A stretch of 64,000 nucleotides of DNA from Pseudomonadota bacterium (lineage in GTDB: Bacteria; Pseudomonadota; Gammaproteobacteria; Burkholderiales; Burkholderiaceae_E), in the NCBI GenBank assembly GCA_023388075.1, contig JAEWGX010000002.1, positions 1 through 64,000 on the forward strand. The letters run 5' to 3'. The notes under the pieces are model-generated. The model was not told where the DNA came from, searched no databases, and was given only the letters and a program-made list of their open reading frames with translations. Each line of letters starts with the position of its first letter. The first letter of the stretch is position 1. This document shows positions 1 through 8,518 of this stretch, in pieces. A program made the position numbers and the translations under genes.

Positions 1-28
1 CCGGCTCCGCCCGGCGGCCCCTGGGCGA

Positions 29-565
29 TCAACCGATGATGCGGCCGCGCCGGACCCGCTTGCCCAGGGTGGCGATCATGGCGCCGGCGTGCACGTGGCA
101 GACCGCGCAGGCGAGCGCGTCGGCAGCATCGGGGGAGGGCGCCCCGGGCAGCACCAGCAGGCGCTGGATCATCGACTGTACCTGCGACTTGCTGGCGCGG
201 CCGTACCCGACCACCGCCTGCTTCACCTGCAACGCCGTGTACTCGTGCACCTCCACGGAGCGGCTGACCAGGGCGCCGATGGCCGCGCCCCGGGCCTGGC
301 CGAGCAGCAGCGTCGACTTGGGATTGACGTTCACGAAGACGATCTCGCACACGCCGATGTCGGGCCGGTATTCCTCCACCAGTTCGACGATGCCGTGGTG
401 GATCTTCTGCAGGCGCTGCGGCAGGCTGCCGATGCCGCTCCTGATCACCCCGCTCGCGAGGTAGCTCACCGGCGCGCTGCCACCCGACTCCACCACGCCG
501 AAGCCGGTCACCCGCAGCCCCGGATCGATGCCGAGGATGCGCACCCGGGGGCCTGCTGCGGACAC
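29..565 (-). CDS. ruvC: Crossover junction endodeoxyribonuclease RuvC
   Basis: RuvC is the Holliday-junction resolvase that cuts RuvAB-bound junctions at the end of recombinational repair. The 178-residue product shows the family opening GIDPG (Asp14), the CEIVFVN segment with Glu74, and the C-terminal PDAADALA stretch with Asp146 and Asp149, which together give the expected four acidic metal ligands of the RNase H fold. The start used is GTG at 565. A second in-frame GTG at 544 would begin directly at VRILGIDPG and give the more usual family length. It lies 12 bp after purH in the same direction, the usual betaproteobacterial order, and ruvA/ruvB are expected just beyond the left edge. Confidence 0.96.
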   Translation of the reverse strand: MSAAGPRVRILGIDPGLRVTGFGVVESGGSAPVSYLASGVIRSGIGSLPQRLQKIHHGIVELVEEYRPDIGVCEIVFVNVNPKSTLLLGQARGAAIGALVSRSVEVHEYTALQVKQAVVGYGRASKSQVQSMIQRLLVLPGAPSPDAADALACAVCHVHAGAMIATLGKRVRRGRIIG

Positions 566-577
566 GACCCTGGGCCC

Positions 578-2152
578 TCAGTGCCGGAAGTGCCGGACCC
601 CGCTGAACACCATGCAGACGTCGCGCTCGTCGGCCGCATCGATGACCTCCTGGTCCCGCATGGAGCCGCCCGGCTGGATCACCGCGGTAGCCCCCGCGTC
701 CACCACGACGTCCAGGCCGTCCCGGAACGGAAAGAAGGCATCCGATGCGACGACCGAGCCTTTCAGCTCCAGGCCCGCGTTGGCCGCCTTGATCGCGGCG
801 ATGCGGGCCGAATCCACGCGGCTCATCTGGCCCGCGCCCACGCCGAGGGTGCGGCCGCCGCCGCAGAAGACGATCGCGTTGGACTTGACGTAGTGCGCCA
901 CCTGCCAGGCAAACCGGAGATCCTCGAGCTGCGCGGCCGTGGGCCGCCGGCGGGTGACGACGCGCATCGCGCCCGGCTCGAGCACGTGCTCGTCCGGCGA
1001 CTGCACCAGCAGCCCGCCGCCGACGCGCTTCACGTCCATGCCGTTGCCGGCGCGGTCCAGGGCGATCTCCAGGATGCGCACGTTCTGCTTCGCCTTCATC
1101 ACCGCCAGCGCGCCGGCGGAGAAGCCCGGCGCGATCAGCACCTCGACGAACTGCTTCGTCACCTCGGAAGCGGTCGCTTCGTCGAGGGGCCGGTTGAAGG
1201 CGATGATGCCTCCGAACGCCGAGGTGGTGTCGGTGGCGAAGGCGTGGCGATAGGCCTCGAGCGTGTCGGCTCCGATCGCGACGCCGCATGGGTTGGCGTG
1301 CTTCACGATCACGCACGCGGGCGAATCGAAGGACCTGACGCAGGACCACGCGGCATCCGAGTCCGCAATGTTGTTGTAGGAGAGCTCCTTGCCCTGCAGT
1401 TGCCGGTAGGTGGCCAGCGAGCCTTCGGGCGGTCGGCCGTCGCGGTAGAACGCCGCCGTCTGGTGTGGATTCTCGCCGTAGCGCAGGTCCTGGACCTTGT
1501 GCAGCTGCACGGTGAGCACCTGCGGCCACGCCGACCGGCTGCCGTCCGGCGCGAGGCCGGAAAGCCAGTTCGCGATGGCGCCGTCGTAGCGGGCGGTGTG
1601 GGCGAACACCTTGGTGGCGAGGGCCCGCCGCGTGGCCGAGTCGACGCCGCCGGCCGTGCCGATGCCGGCGAGCACGGCGGGATAGTCCGCCGGATCGACC
1701 ACCACGGTCACGCCGGCATGGTTCTTCGCCGCCGCCCGCAGCATGGCGGGACCGCCGATGTCGATGTTCTCTATCGCGTCCTCGAAGGTGCAGTCCGGCT
1801 TCCCGACGGTGGCATCGAAGGGATAGAGGTTCACCGCGAGGAGGTCGATCGGGCCGATGCCGTGGCTGTCCAGCGCCGCCATGTGCTCCGGCAGGTCGCG
1901 CCGCGCGAGCAGTCCCCCATGCACCTTCGGGTGCAGCGTCTTCACGCGGCCGTCGAGCATTTCCGGGAAGCCGGTGTAGTCCGAGACTTCCGTCACCGGG
2001 ATGCCTGAGTCGGCGAGCAGACGGGCGGTGCCCCCGGTGGAAAGCAGGGCCACCCCGGCCGCGTGCAGTCCCCGGGCGAAGTCGACGATGCCGGTCTTGT
2101 CGGAGACGCTGAGCAGCGCGCGGCGCACCCGCCGGGCGCTAGTGTCCGCCAT
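578..2152 (-). CDS. purH: Bifunctional AICAR formyltransferase / IMP cyclohydrolase PurH
   Basis: PurH catalyses the last two steps of de novo purine synthesis: formylation of AICAR and ring closure to IMP. The N-terminal MGS-like cyclohydrolase domain shows LSVSDKTG, LLSTGGTARLL and the KTLHPKVHGG block. The C-terminal transformylase domain shows KHANPCG near residue 283 and SAFGGIIAFNRP. The ATG at 2152 gives 524 residues, the normal family length; an open frame continues upstream to 2248 but that part is the repetitive tail of fis in another frame. The start overlaps the 3' end of fis by 14 bp, so translation is probably coupled. Confidence 0.96.
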   Translation of the reverse strand: MADTSARRVRRALLSVSDKTGIVDFARGLHAAGVALLSTGGTARLLADSGIPVTEVSDYTGFPEMLDGRVKTLHPKVHGGLLARRDLPEHMAALDSHGIGPIDLLAVNLYPFDATVGKPDCTFEDAIENIDIGGPAMLRAAAKNHAGVTVVVDPADYPAVLAGIGTAGGVDSATRRALATKVFAHTARYDGAIANWLSGLAPDGSRSAWPQVLTVQLHKVQDLRYGENPHQTAAFYRDGRPPEGSLATYRQLQGKELSYNNIADSDAAWSCVRSFDSPACVIVKHANPCGVAIGADTLEAYRHAFATDTTSAFGGIIAFNRPLDEATASEVTKQFVEVLIAPGFSAGALAVMKAKQNVRILEIALDRAGNGMDVKRVGGGLLVQSPDEHVLEPGAMRVVTRRRPTAAQLEDLRFAWQVAHYVKSNAIVFCGGGRTLGVGAGQMSRVDSARIAAIKAANAGLELKGSVVASDAFFPFRDGLDVVVDAGATAVIQPGGSMRDQEVIDAADERDVCMVFSGVRHFRH

Positions 2153-2489
2153 GGCGATCGATCTGGCCGTCGAGCTGGCGGCCGTGGCCGTCGAGGCGCG
2201 CCCGGTGCCGGTCGAGCCGGGGCTCGTGCGCGTCGAGGTGCGACACATGTCCGTTGAGCATGCCGTAGGCGTGGAGCTTCTTGCGCAAGGTGTTGCGGTT
2301 GATACCGAGCATCGCCGACGCCTTGAGCTGGTTCCCCTGGGCCTGCTTCATGACGACTTCGAGCATCGGCTTTTCCACCGCCGACAGCACCATGTCGTAG
2401 ATGAGCACCGGCTGCGTGCCGGCAAGGTCCTGGAAGTACTTCTCCAGGTTGCGGGTGACCGCTTCGTGGATCGTCGGTGGTCTCGTCAT
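2139..2489 (-). CDS. fis: DNA-binding protein Fis with an unusual His-rich C-terminal tail
   Basis: Fis is a small nucleoid-associated protein that bends DNA and activates rRNA and other promoters. Residues 1-77 match the family, including the C-terminal helix-turn-helix (QGNQLKASAMLGINRNTLRKK). Most Fis proteins end a few residues after LRKKL; here about 39 more residues follow, built from a loose RLDxH/LDGH repeat with seven histidines. The underlying DNA (2139-2258) is itself imperfectly repetitive. The start ATG at 2489 overlaps the dusB stop in an ATGA, reproducing the dusB-fis operon known from gammaproteobacteria. The Fis identity is secure; the role of the tail is unknown. Confidence 0.93.
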   Translation of the reverse strand: MTRPPTIHEAVTRNLEKYFQDLAGTQPVLIYDMVLSAVEKPMLEVVMKQAQGNQLKASAMLGINRNTLRKKLHAYGMLNGHVSHLDAHEPRLDRHRARLDGHGRQLDGQIDRHGGH

Positions 2490-3586
2490 TGAAAAGGCCT
2501 CCCCTCTTCCAGGCGGAAGTCGAGCATCCGCTCTTCGTTGGATAGGAATTCGTCGATCAGCCGCAACTGCATGTCCGGCAATTCGCTCGTGTTGATCCGC
2601 TGCCGCAGGCTCTCCAGCGCCGCGCCCAGCGCGCTGTCGGCGTCGTCGCCCGGGCCGACGGCCGCCTGCAATCCCCGAAGGTACCAGCCGATGTGCTTGC
2701 GCGCGGTGCGCACACCGGTGTGGTCGCCATAGAAGGCATAGTGGTCCAGCAGGTGCGCGCGCAGCAGCCGCCGGAACTCGCGCAGCGTGGGCGGCTGGCG
2801 GCGTTCGCCGTGCACCAGGTAGTGATCGATCTCGCGGAAGATCCATGGTCGGCCCTGCGCCGCGCGACCCACCATGATGGCGTCGGCGCCGGTGGCCGCG
2901 AGAACGCGAGCGGCCTTCTCCGGCGAATCGATGTCCCCGTTGGCGACCACGGGCAATCGCACCCGCGACTTCACCTCGGCGATGGTCTCGTACTCCACCG
3001 CGCCGTGATACTGGCAGGCACGGGTGCGGCCGTGGATGGCGATCATCGCCGCGCCCGCGGATTCCGCCGCACGCGCGAGCCGCACCGCGTTGCGGTTGCC
3101 GCCGTCGGTGCCGGTGCGCATCTTGACGGTCACCGGTACCGGCACCGCCTGCGCCACCGCCTCGATGATGCGCAGCGCGAGCGCCTCGTCGCCCATCAGC
3201 GCCGAGCCGGCGAGCTGGTTGCACACCTTCTTCGCGGGGCAGCCCATGTTGATGTCGATGATCTGGGCGCCGCGGTCGACGTTGAACCGCGCCGCCTCGG
3301 CCATCATCGCCGGATCGGCGCCTGCGATCTGAACGGCCTTTGGCTCCGCCTCGCCTTCGTGATCGATGCGGCGCGAAGTCTTGACGCTCTCCCACAGCCG
3401 GGGATTGGACGCGGCCATCTCCGAGACGGCGTAGCCGGCGCCGAGCTGGCGGCAGAGCCGGCGAAACGGCCGATCGGTGACCCCGGCCATCGGTGCGACC
3501 AGGGCGCGGCCGGGCAGCACGTACGGCCCGATGCGCAATGCGGGCCGCGTCGATGACTCGCGGCACGCAGGTCGCCGCGACGGCAT
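2486..3586 (-). CDS. dusB: tRNA-dihydrouridine synthase DusB
   Basis: DusB is an FMN-dependent enzyme that reduces specific uridines in tRNA to dihydrouridine. The TIM-barrel shows APMAGVTDRPFR near the N terminus, the NMGCPAKKVC segment carrying the catalytic cysteine, and VANGDID and GRAAQGRPW for FMN and tRNA binding. The frame stays open to 3811. ATG at 3586 is used here; a TTG at 3538 would start exactly at the family-typical LRIGPYVL and give 350 residues, and no candidate has a strong ribosome binding site. It is cotranscribed with fis through an ATGA overlap. Confidence 0.93.
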   Translation of the reverse strand: MPSRRPACRESSTRPALRIGPYVLPGRALVAPMAGVTDRPFRRLCRQLGAGYAVSEMAASNPRLWESVKTSRRIDHEGEAEPKAVQIAGADPAMMAEAARFNVDRGAQIIDINMGCPAKKVCNQLAGSALMGDEALALRIIEAVAQAVPVPVTVKMRTGTDGGNRNAVRLARAAESAGAAMIAIHGRTRACQYHGAVEYETIAEVKSRVRLPVVANGDIDSPEKAARVLAATGADAIMVGRAAQGRPWIFREIDHYLVHGERRQPPTLREFRRLLRAHLLDHYAFYGDHTGVRTARKHIGWYLRGLQAAVGPGDDADSALGAALESLRQRINTSELPDMQLRLIDEFLSNEERMLDFRLEEGRPFQ

Positions 3587-3792
3587 CTGCGCGCCAGGCG
3601 GCGATGCCGCGTCGCGCACGACGGCAGCGGTCGTCTCGGACCGAACGGATAGCGAATGCATCGAGGCTGCTGCGCGGGGATGAGAAGCACGGGGGGAGGC
3701 AATTCTAGCAGGGCGATCCCGGCCGGAACAGTTTCCAATTGCACCGCTGCAGTGCGGCAGCCGCTGTCGCGCCCGGGGAGCAGCATCTTCGA

Positions 3793-3830
3793 CCCGGCGA
3801 CTGCGACTCAATCCCGGCGACTACGACTCA
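3793..3830. repeat. Short direct repeat at the end of the ubi hydroxylase gene
   Basis: Two 18-bp copies (3793-3810 and 3813-3830) differ at a single base and lie 20 bp apart. The second copy contains the stop codon of the hydroxylase gene. The 241 bp between this stop and the dusB start otherwise hold no gene I can support. It looks like a local duplication with no obvious function. Confidence 0.6.
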
Positions 3831-4961
3831 TCGATTGCCGAAGAGGAGCGAGCGCGCGAGCGGCCGCCGCAGCGGCGGCAGCAGGTCCAGCGCGTTCAGC
3901 ACGGTGGATTGCAGTGGACGTGCCAAGGGCCAGGTGAAGGACGCGGCCAGCAGGTCGGTGATGCCGGTGGTCACGCCGCGATCGGCGCGGCGGCGCGCGC
4001 CGTAGCGCGCGATCACGCGCGCAAGCGGCAGCGGGCGCGACGCGTACTCGTTGTCGGCGAGATCGCGCGCGAGCTCGAACGCATCGCGCAGGCCGAGGTT
4101 GAGCCCCTGGCCCGCGACCGGATGCAGCGACTGCGATGCATTGCCGATCCACACGACGTTGCCCGCGGCGGCGACACGGCGTCGGGTGCGCAGCAGCGGC
4201 GCCACCGCGACCGGCGCGCAGACCCGCAAGGTCGCGAGGGGCGAGCGCTCCGGACCCGCGGCGGCGAAGGCCTGCGCGATCTCGGCGGAGAGCGCAGCAG
4301 GTTCGAGCGCGGCGCGCCGTTGCGTCTCCTCGGGCCGGTCGCACCAGACCACGGCGTAGCGTGGCTGGTGGCCCGCCGCGGCGGGCAGCAGCGCGAGCGG
4401 ACCGTTCGGGCCGAAGCATTCGAAGGCGGTGGTGCCGGCCGTCTGCGCCATCACCTCGGTGAGCAGGGCCGACTGGCCGAAGTCGCGCCGTTGGAAGCCC
4501 GGCTCGCCGGGTTGTTGCGCCCGTATCGGCATGCCACCCGCCTCGATGACCAGGTCGTCGTCGGCCGGCGCGGAAGCAGCGCCCGCGTCCATGGGGGCGA
4601 ACCCGATCGGGGCCGAGGCTTCGCGCAGCGCTTCGAGCAGGCTCGGATATGGCACCACGTGGCCGAGCGCGGCGACGCCGAAGTCGCGTGCGTCGATGCG
4701 TGTCGCGCCGCTTCTGCCGGCCATCGAGACGTGGATCTGCTCGATGAGGCCGCCCTCCGGCAGCCGGATCACGCGGTTCAGCAGTTGCCGCGTGCCGTCG
4801 GAGAGCGCGAGCATGCGGCGCGGCTCGTCGCGCGACGGTCGCGCCACCGGCAGCGGTACGCGGATGCGCGCCGGATCGATGCCCGCGCGCGCCATGAAGA
4901 GCGCGCAGGCGAGCGCGACGGGGCCGCTGCCTTCGATCCGGTAGTGGGGCGCAGTGGCCAC
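3828..4961 (-). CDS. UbiH/UbiF/COQ6-family FAD-dependent hydroxylase (ubiquinone biosynthesis)
   Basis: This is a flavoprotein monooxygenase of the family that hydroxylates the aromatic ring of ubiquinone precursors. The N-terminal Rossmann motif is GSGPVA at residues 11-16. The second FAD motif reads GNASQSLHPVAGQGLNLGL, where GN replaces the GD found in many members; this variant is familiar in betaproteobacterial homologues. The product has 377 residues from a GTG at 4961, 4 bp after the pepP stop, so the two are probably coupled. The pepP-ubiH linkage favours UbiH, but sequence alone does not fix which ring position is hydroxylated, so no symbol is assigned. Confidence 0.88.
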   Translation of the reverse strand: MATAPHYRIEGSGPVALACALFMARAGIDPARIRVPLPVARPSRDEPRRMLALSDGTRQLLNRVIRLPEGGLIEQIHVSMAGRSGATRIDARDFGVAALGHVVPYPSLLEALREASAPIGFAPMDAGAASAPADDDLVIEAGGMPIRAQQPGEPGFQRRDFGQSALLTEVMAQTAGTTAFECFGPNGPLALLPAAAGHQPRYAVVWCDRPEETQRRAALEPAALSAEIAQAFAAAGPERSPLATLRVCAPVAVAPLLRTRRRVAAAGNVVWIGNASQSLHPVAGQGLNLGLRDAFELARDLADNEYASRPLPLARVIARYGARRRADRGVTTGITDLLAASFTWPLARPLQSTVLNALDLLPPLRRPLARSLLFGNR

Positions 4962-4965
4962 GGCC

Positions 4966-6558
4966 TCAGGAGGCTGTACGCCGCTTGCGCCTCGCGCCGG
5001 CGGCTTCGCGGCCCTCGGCCATCAGCGCTTCGATATCCGTCGCGCGCTTGGGCACGTCGCCGGTCAGGATCTCGCAGCCGCGCGCGGTGACGACGGCGTC
5101 GTCCTCGATCCGGATGCCGATGTCGTGGAAATGCGCCGGCACGTCGGCGCCGGCCCGGACGTAGATGCCTGGCTCGAGCGTGAGCACCATCCCCGGCACG
5201 AGTCGGCGCCACGGCCGCTCCGGCGTGCTCGCGGGAGCGTCGCTGCCGCGCCCGGACTTGCGGGCCGCGCCGCGCTTCGCCTTCGCCCCGGCCGAAACCG
5301 CGGTCTTCGCGCCGGCGCCGGCCTTGGCCGCAGTCCTGCCCCTGGCCGCCGGCTTCGTCGACGCGCCGGTGCCGCCTGCGACCGGGCGCGCCTCCTCGAT
5401 CGGCTCGCGGTAATCGCCGCAGTCGTGCACGTCGCGCCCCAGCCAGTGGCTGGTCCGGTGCATGTAGTAGCGGCGGTAGGCGCCGGATTCGATCACGCCG
5501 TCCACGCTGCCTTCGAGCAAGCCGCAATCGATCATGCCTTGCGCGAGCACGCGTACCGCGGCGTCGTGCGGCTCCATGAAGTGTCGACCCGGACGCGTCG
5601 CCGCTTGGGCGGCGGCCTGCGCCGCGAGCACGATGTCGTAGAGCTCCCGCTGTGCCGGGCTGAACCGGCCGCTGACCGGGAAGGTACGGGTGATGTCGGA
5701 AGCATAGCCCTGCAGCTCGCAGCCGGCGTCGATCAGGAGCAGGTCGCCGTCCGCGAGGCGCGCATCGTTGCCGCGGTAGTGCAGCACGCACGCATTGGCG
5801 CCGCCGGCGACGATCGAGCCGTAGGCGGGAAACTCGGAGCCATGGCGCCGGAACTCGTGCAGCAGCTCCGCCTCCACCTCGTACTCGTGGCAGCCAGGGC
5901 GCGTGAAGCGCATCGCGCGCACGTGCGCTCCCGCGGAGATGCGCGCGGCCGCGCGCATGATGGCGAGCTCGTCGTCGTCCTTGACCAGTCGCATCTCGTC
6001 GAGCAGGCGCGTCACGTCGAGCGCGCGATAGGGAGCGCTGACGCCGGCACGCGATTGGGCACGCACGGCGCCCAGCCAGCGCTGCACGTGGGCATCGAGC
6101 CCGGCATCCGAGCCGAGCGCGTAGAACACGGCCGGGCGGTCGGCGAGCAGGCGGGGCATCAGCGCGTCGAGCTCCTCGATGGGATACGCCTCGTCGAGCC
6201 CGAAGCGCTCGCGCGCGGCTTCGGGTCCATGACGGAAACCATCCCAGATCTCGCGCTCCTCGTTCTTGCTGCGGCAGAAGAGGATGGAGCGCTCGGCGCC
6301 TGCGTCCGCGATGATCACCACCACCGACTGCGGCTCGGGAAAGCCGGTGAGGTGGTGGAAGTAGCTGTCGAAGCGGTACGGATACTCCGTGTCCCGGTTT
6401 CGCGCCACCTCGGGCGCGGTGAAGACGACCGCGACGCCGCCGCCCTCCGCGCGCATGCGGCGGGCAAGCTCGGCGCGGCGGCGCGCGAACGGGGCGGCAT
6501 CGCGCCGCTGCGCGGTGGGGACCGTGGATGGGATGCGTCTGGATTCAGTTCTCGGCAT
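4966..6558 (-). CDS. pepP: Xaa-Pro aminopeptidase (PepP, M24B) with an Ala/Lys/Gly-rich insertion
   Basis: Aminopeptidase P removes N-terminal residues preceding proline. The N-terminal creatinase-like domain (RRRAELARRM, YPYRFDSYFHHLTGF) is followed by the pita-bread catalytic domain with metal ligands in LLIDAGCELQGYASDITRTFP, the HRTSHWLGRDVHD histidines and the LEPGIYV and GIRIEDD glutamates. Between the histidine motif and RRLVPGM, about 61 residues rich in Ala, Gly, Lys and Arg (5213-5397) interrupt the fold and raise the length to about 530 residues against a usual 440-460. ATG at 6558 overlaps the 3' end of the upstream nucleotidyltransferase gene by 14 bp. Another in-frame ATG lies at 6576. 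Confidence 0.93.
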   Translation of the reverse strand: MPRTESRRIPSTVPTAQRRDAAPFARRRAELARRMRAEGGGVAVVFTAPEVARNRDTEYPYRFDSYFHHLTGFPEPQSVVVIIADAGAERSILFCRSKNEEREIWDGFRHGPEAARERFGLDEAYPIEELDALMPRLLADRPAVFYALGSDAGLDAHVQRWLGAVRAQSRAGVSAPYRALDVTRLLDEMRLVKDDDELAIMRAAARISAGAHVRAMRFTRPGCHEYEVEAELLHEFRRHGSEFPAYGSIVAGGANACVLHYRGNDARLADGDLLLIDAGCELQGYASDITRTFPVSGRFSPAQRELYDIVLAAQAAAQAATRPGRHFMEPHDAAVRVLAQGMIDCGLLEGSVDGVIESGAYRRYYMHRTSHWLGRDVHDCGDYREPIEEARPVAGGTGASTKPAARGRTAAKAGAGAKTAVSAGAKAKRGAARKSGRGSDAPASTPERPWRRLVPGMVLTLEPGIYVRAGADVPAHFHDIGIRIEDDAVVTARGCEILTGDVPKRATDIEALMAEGREAAGARRKRRTAS

Positions 6559-7327
6559 GGGCAGTTCCGGTGGCAATCAGGCGATCGAGATCGGCAAGCC
6601 GCTGCGGCGTGCCGATGTCGAACCACGAGCCTGCATGGTATTCACCCCCGGCGCGGCCCGCTGCGATCGCCTGCTCCAGGCACGGTCGCAGCGGCGCGCG
6701 GGCGCCGGCGCCGATCCCCTGGAAGACCGTCGGCGTATAGAGGCCGATGCCGGCGTAAGTGAGCAGCGAACCGGCGGCGTCGCCGGATTCGAGCCGCAGG
6801 CGCCCATCGGCCAGGCCGAAGTCGCCCTTCGCGAGCCGCAGGCGCCCATCGGCCAGGCCGAAGTCGCCCTTCGGATGGTGCGGCGGATTGCGCACCATCA
6901 CGCACCACGAGGCGAGGCCGGCGTGGCGCATCTGGAGCGCGATCGTGTGGGCACGACCGTAGTCGAAGTCCGACCAGGTGTCCCCGTTCACCACCAGGAA
7001 GGGCTGCGTCGCCGCCCGCGCCGGCGGCAGGCCCGCGGCAAGGAGCGGCAACGCCTGCGCGATTCCGCCCGCGGTCTCGAGCGCTTCGACCTCTGCCGAC
7101 CAGGCGATGCGCAGGCCCCAGGCGGAGCCGTCGCCGAGCGCCGCGACCAGCCGTTCGCCGAGCCAGGCGTGGTTGATCACGATCTCGCGGATGCCGGCGC
7201 GGGCGAGCCGCTCCAGTTGCCACACGATGAGCGGCTTGCCGCCGGCCAGGAGCATCGGCTTGGGGAGCTGGTCGGTGAGCGGGCGCATGCGCTCGCCGCG
7301 CCCCGCCGCGAGAATCATGGCCTTCAT
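6545..7327 (-). CDS. murU: N-acetylmuramate alpha-1-phosphate uridylyltransferase MurU
   Basis: This is a small sugar-nucleotide transferase. The N terminus carries the nucleotide-binding signature LAAGRGERMRPLT followed by LPKPML, and VVNGDTW provides the metal-binding aspartate. Its neighbour is an AmgK-type kinase, and AmgK plus MurU form the cell-wall recycling route that converts MurNAc to UDP-MurNAc without MurA. The 260-residue protein is slightly long because a 14-residue block (KGDFGLADGRLRLA) occurs twice in tandem (DNA 6791-6874). Assignment to MurU rather than another hexose-1-phosphate transferase rests mainly on the neighbour. Confidence 0.85.
   Translation of the reverse strand: MKAMILAAGRGERMRPLTDQLPKPMLLAGGKPLIVWQLERLARAGIREIVINHAWLGERLVAALGDGSAWGLRIAWSAEVEALETAGGIAQALPLLAAGLPPARAATQPFLVVNGDTWSDFDYGRAHTIALQMRHAGLASWCVMVRNPPHHPKGDFGLADGRLRLAKGDFGLADGRLRLESGDAAGSLLTYAGIGLYTPTVFQGIGAGARAPLRPCLEQAIAAGRAGGEYHAGSWFDIGTPQRLADLDRLIATGTAHAEN
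6791..6874. repeat. 42-bp tandem duplication inside murU
   Basis: Two adjacent 42-bp copies (6791-6832 and 6833-6874) differ only in the last base. Each encodes the same 14 residues, KGDFGLADGRLRL plus one, so the reading frame is preserved. The near identity indicates a recent event, or an assembly duplication. Confidence 0.95.
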
Positions 7328-7364
7328 GCCGTCAGTCGCGTTGCGCCGCGCGCGCCATTGCGCC

Positions 7365-8495
7365 TCATCCCGGCTTGCGCTCCTCGATGCCTTCGATCAG
7401 GCGCGCGAGCGGGGCCAGGTCGACGTAGCGACGCACCACCTGCAGCACGTACTCCAGCACCAGCGGCATGTCCGCGAGATAGCCGGGCTTGCCGTCGCGA
7501 TGGAAGAGCCGCGCGAAGATCCCGAGCACCTTCAGGTGCCGCTGCAATCCCATCCACTCGAAATCCCGGTAGAAGTCCGAGAAGTCGGCCGCCACCGGCA
7601 GCCCGGCCGCGCGCGCCTCCTCCCAGTAGCGGATGGCCCAGTCCAGCACTTGCGCTTCGTCCCAGCGGATGTAGGCGTCACGCAGGAGCGAGACCAGGTC
7701 GTAGGTGATCGGGCCGTACACCGCGTCCTGGAAGTCCAGGATCCCGGGATTGCGCCCCTCGGGCAGCACCATCAGGTTGCGCGAATGGTAGTCGCGGTGC
7801 ACGTACACGCTCGGCTGGGCGAGGTTGTTCGCGAGGATGCGCTCGAAGGCGGCGTGCAGCGTCGCGGTCTGCTCCGCGTCGAGCCGGATGTCCTTGTGGC
7901 GTGCCAGGTACCAGTCCGGATAGAGCATGAGCTCGCGCAGCAGCAGCTCGCGCGAGTACGCCGGAAACATCCCCGGCGCGCTCGCCTGCTGCATGGTCAC
8001 CAGCGCGCGCCATGCGTCCCGATAGAGACCCGGCGCCGACGCCGTGTCGCTCTGCAGTCGGCCGAGGAAGGTCGCGTTGCCGAAGTCCTCCAGCAGCAGG
8101 AAGCCCTGCGCCGAGTCCGCCGCGATCACGGCCGGGACGTTCACGCCGCTTGCCTTGAACACCCCGGCCGCGTGCAGGAAGGGACGCGTGTCCTCCTGCG
8201 GCGGGGGAGCGTCCATCACGATGAAGGTATCGCCGGGCCCGCTCCGGATGCGAAAGTAGCGTCGAAAGCTGGCATCATTCGAGGCCGGCTCGAGGCTGGC
8301 GCGATCGAGGGCGAGGGCGCTGTCCAGGGAGGCGAGCCAGCGTTCCAGCGCTTGCCCGCGGGGATCCCGCAGCGGGTGTTCGGGAGGTGTCGTAGCCAAG
8401 ACGTTGACCGGTCCTTCGTTCGTTCGACGGCTGGATTCTCCGGCATGACGCCGGTTCGGCCGTATCCGGCTTCCTATAATAGTTAACCCGCCCAC
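7365..8495 (-). CDS. amgK: N-acetylmuramate/N-acetylglucosamine kinase AmgK (aminoglycoside-phosphotransferase fold)
   Basis: AmgK phosphorylates the anomeric position of MurNAc/GlcNAc for cell-wall recycling, feeding MurU encoded 37 bp downstream. Family marks are NDASFRRYFR, LLLEDFG, the kinase catalytic loop YVHRDYHSRNLMV and the metal-binding LDFQDAVYGP. The longest frame starts at a GTG (8495) with GGAG upstream, but the first 32 residues look non-coding and overlap a TATAAT box read the other way. A TTG at 8399 would give 344 residues, closer to the family. The gene diverges from lptD. Confidence 0.87.
   Translation of the reverse strand: MGGLTIIGSRIRPNRRHAGESSRRTNEGPVNVLATTPPEHPLRDPRGQALERWLASLDSALALDRASLEPASNDASFRRYFRIRSGPGDTFIVMDAPPPQEDTRPFLHAAGVFKASGVNVPAVIAADSAQGFLLLEDFGNATFLGRLQSDTASAPGLYRDAWRALVTMQQASAPGMFPAYSRELLLRELMLYPDWYLARHKDIRLDAEQTATLHAAFERILANNLAQPSVYVHRDYHSRNLMVLPEGRNPGILDFQDAVYGPITYDLVSLLRDAYIRWDEAQVLDWAIRYWEEARAAGLPVAADFSDFYRDFEWMGLQRHLKVLGIFARLFHRDGKPGYLADMPLVLEYVLQVVRRYVDLAPLARLIEGIEERKPG
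8475..8480 (+). promoter_or_regulatory. Possible -10 box for lptD
   Basis: A perfect TATAAT hexamer, rare in such GC-rich DNA, lies 39 bp upstream of the lptD GTG start. No convincing -35 box is seen at normal spacing. If amgK really starts at 8495, this box lies inside its first codons. Confidence 0.35.
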
Positions 8496-8518
8496 GACCT
8501 CTCCGACCGACCGGACCC

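Noticed and set aside
89..2008. A 639-codon open frame on the plus strand opposite ruvC and purH
   Set aside because: It is antisense to two conserved genes and has the Arg/His/Ala-rich composition of a GC-rich shadow frame, with no recognisable domain.
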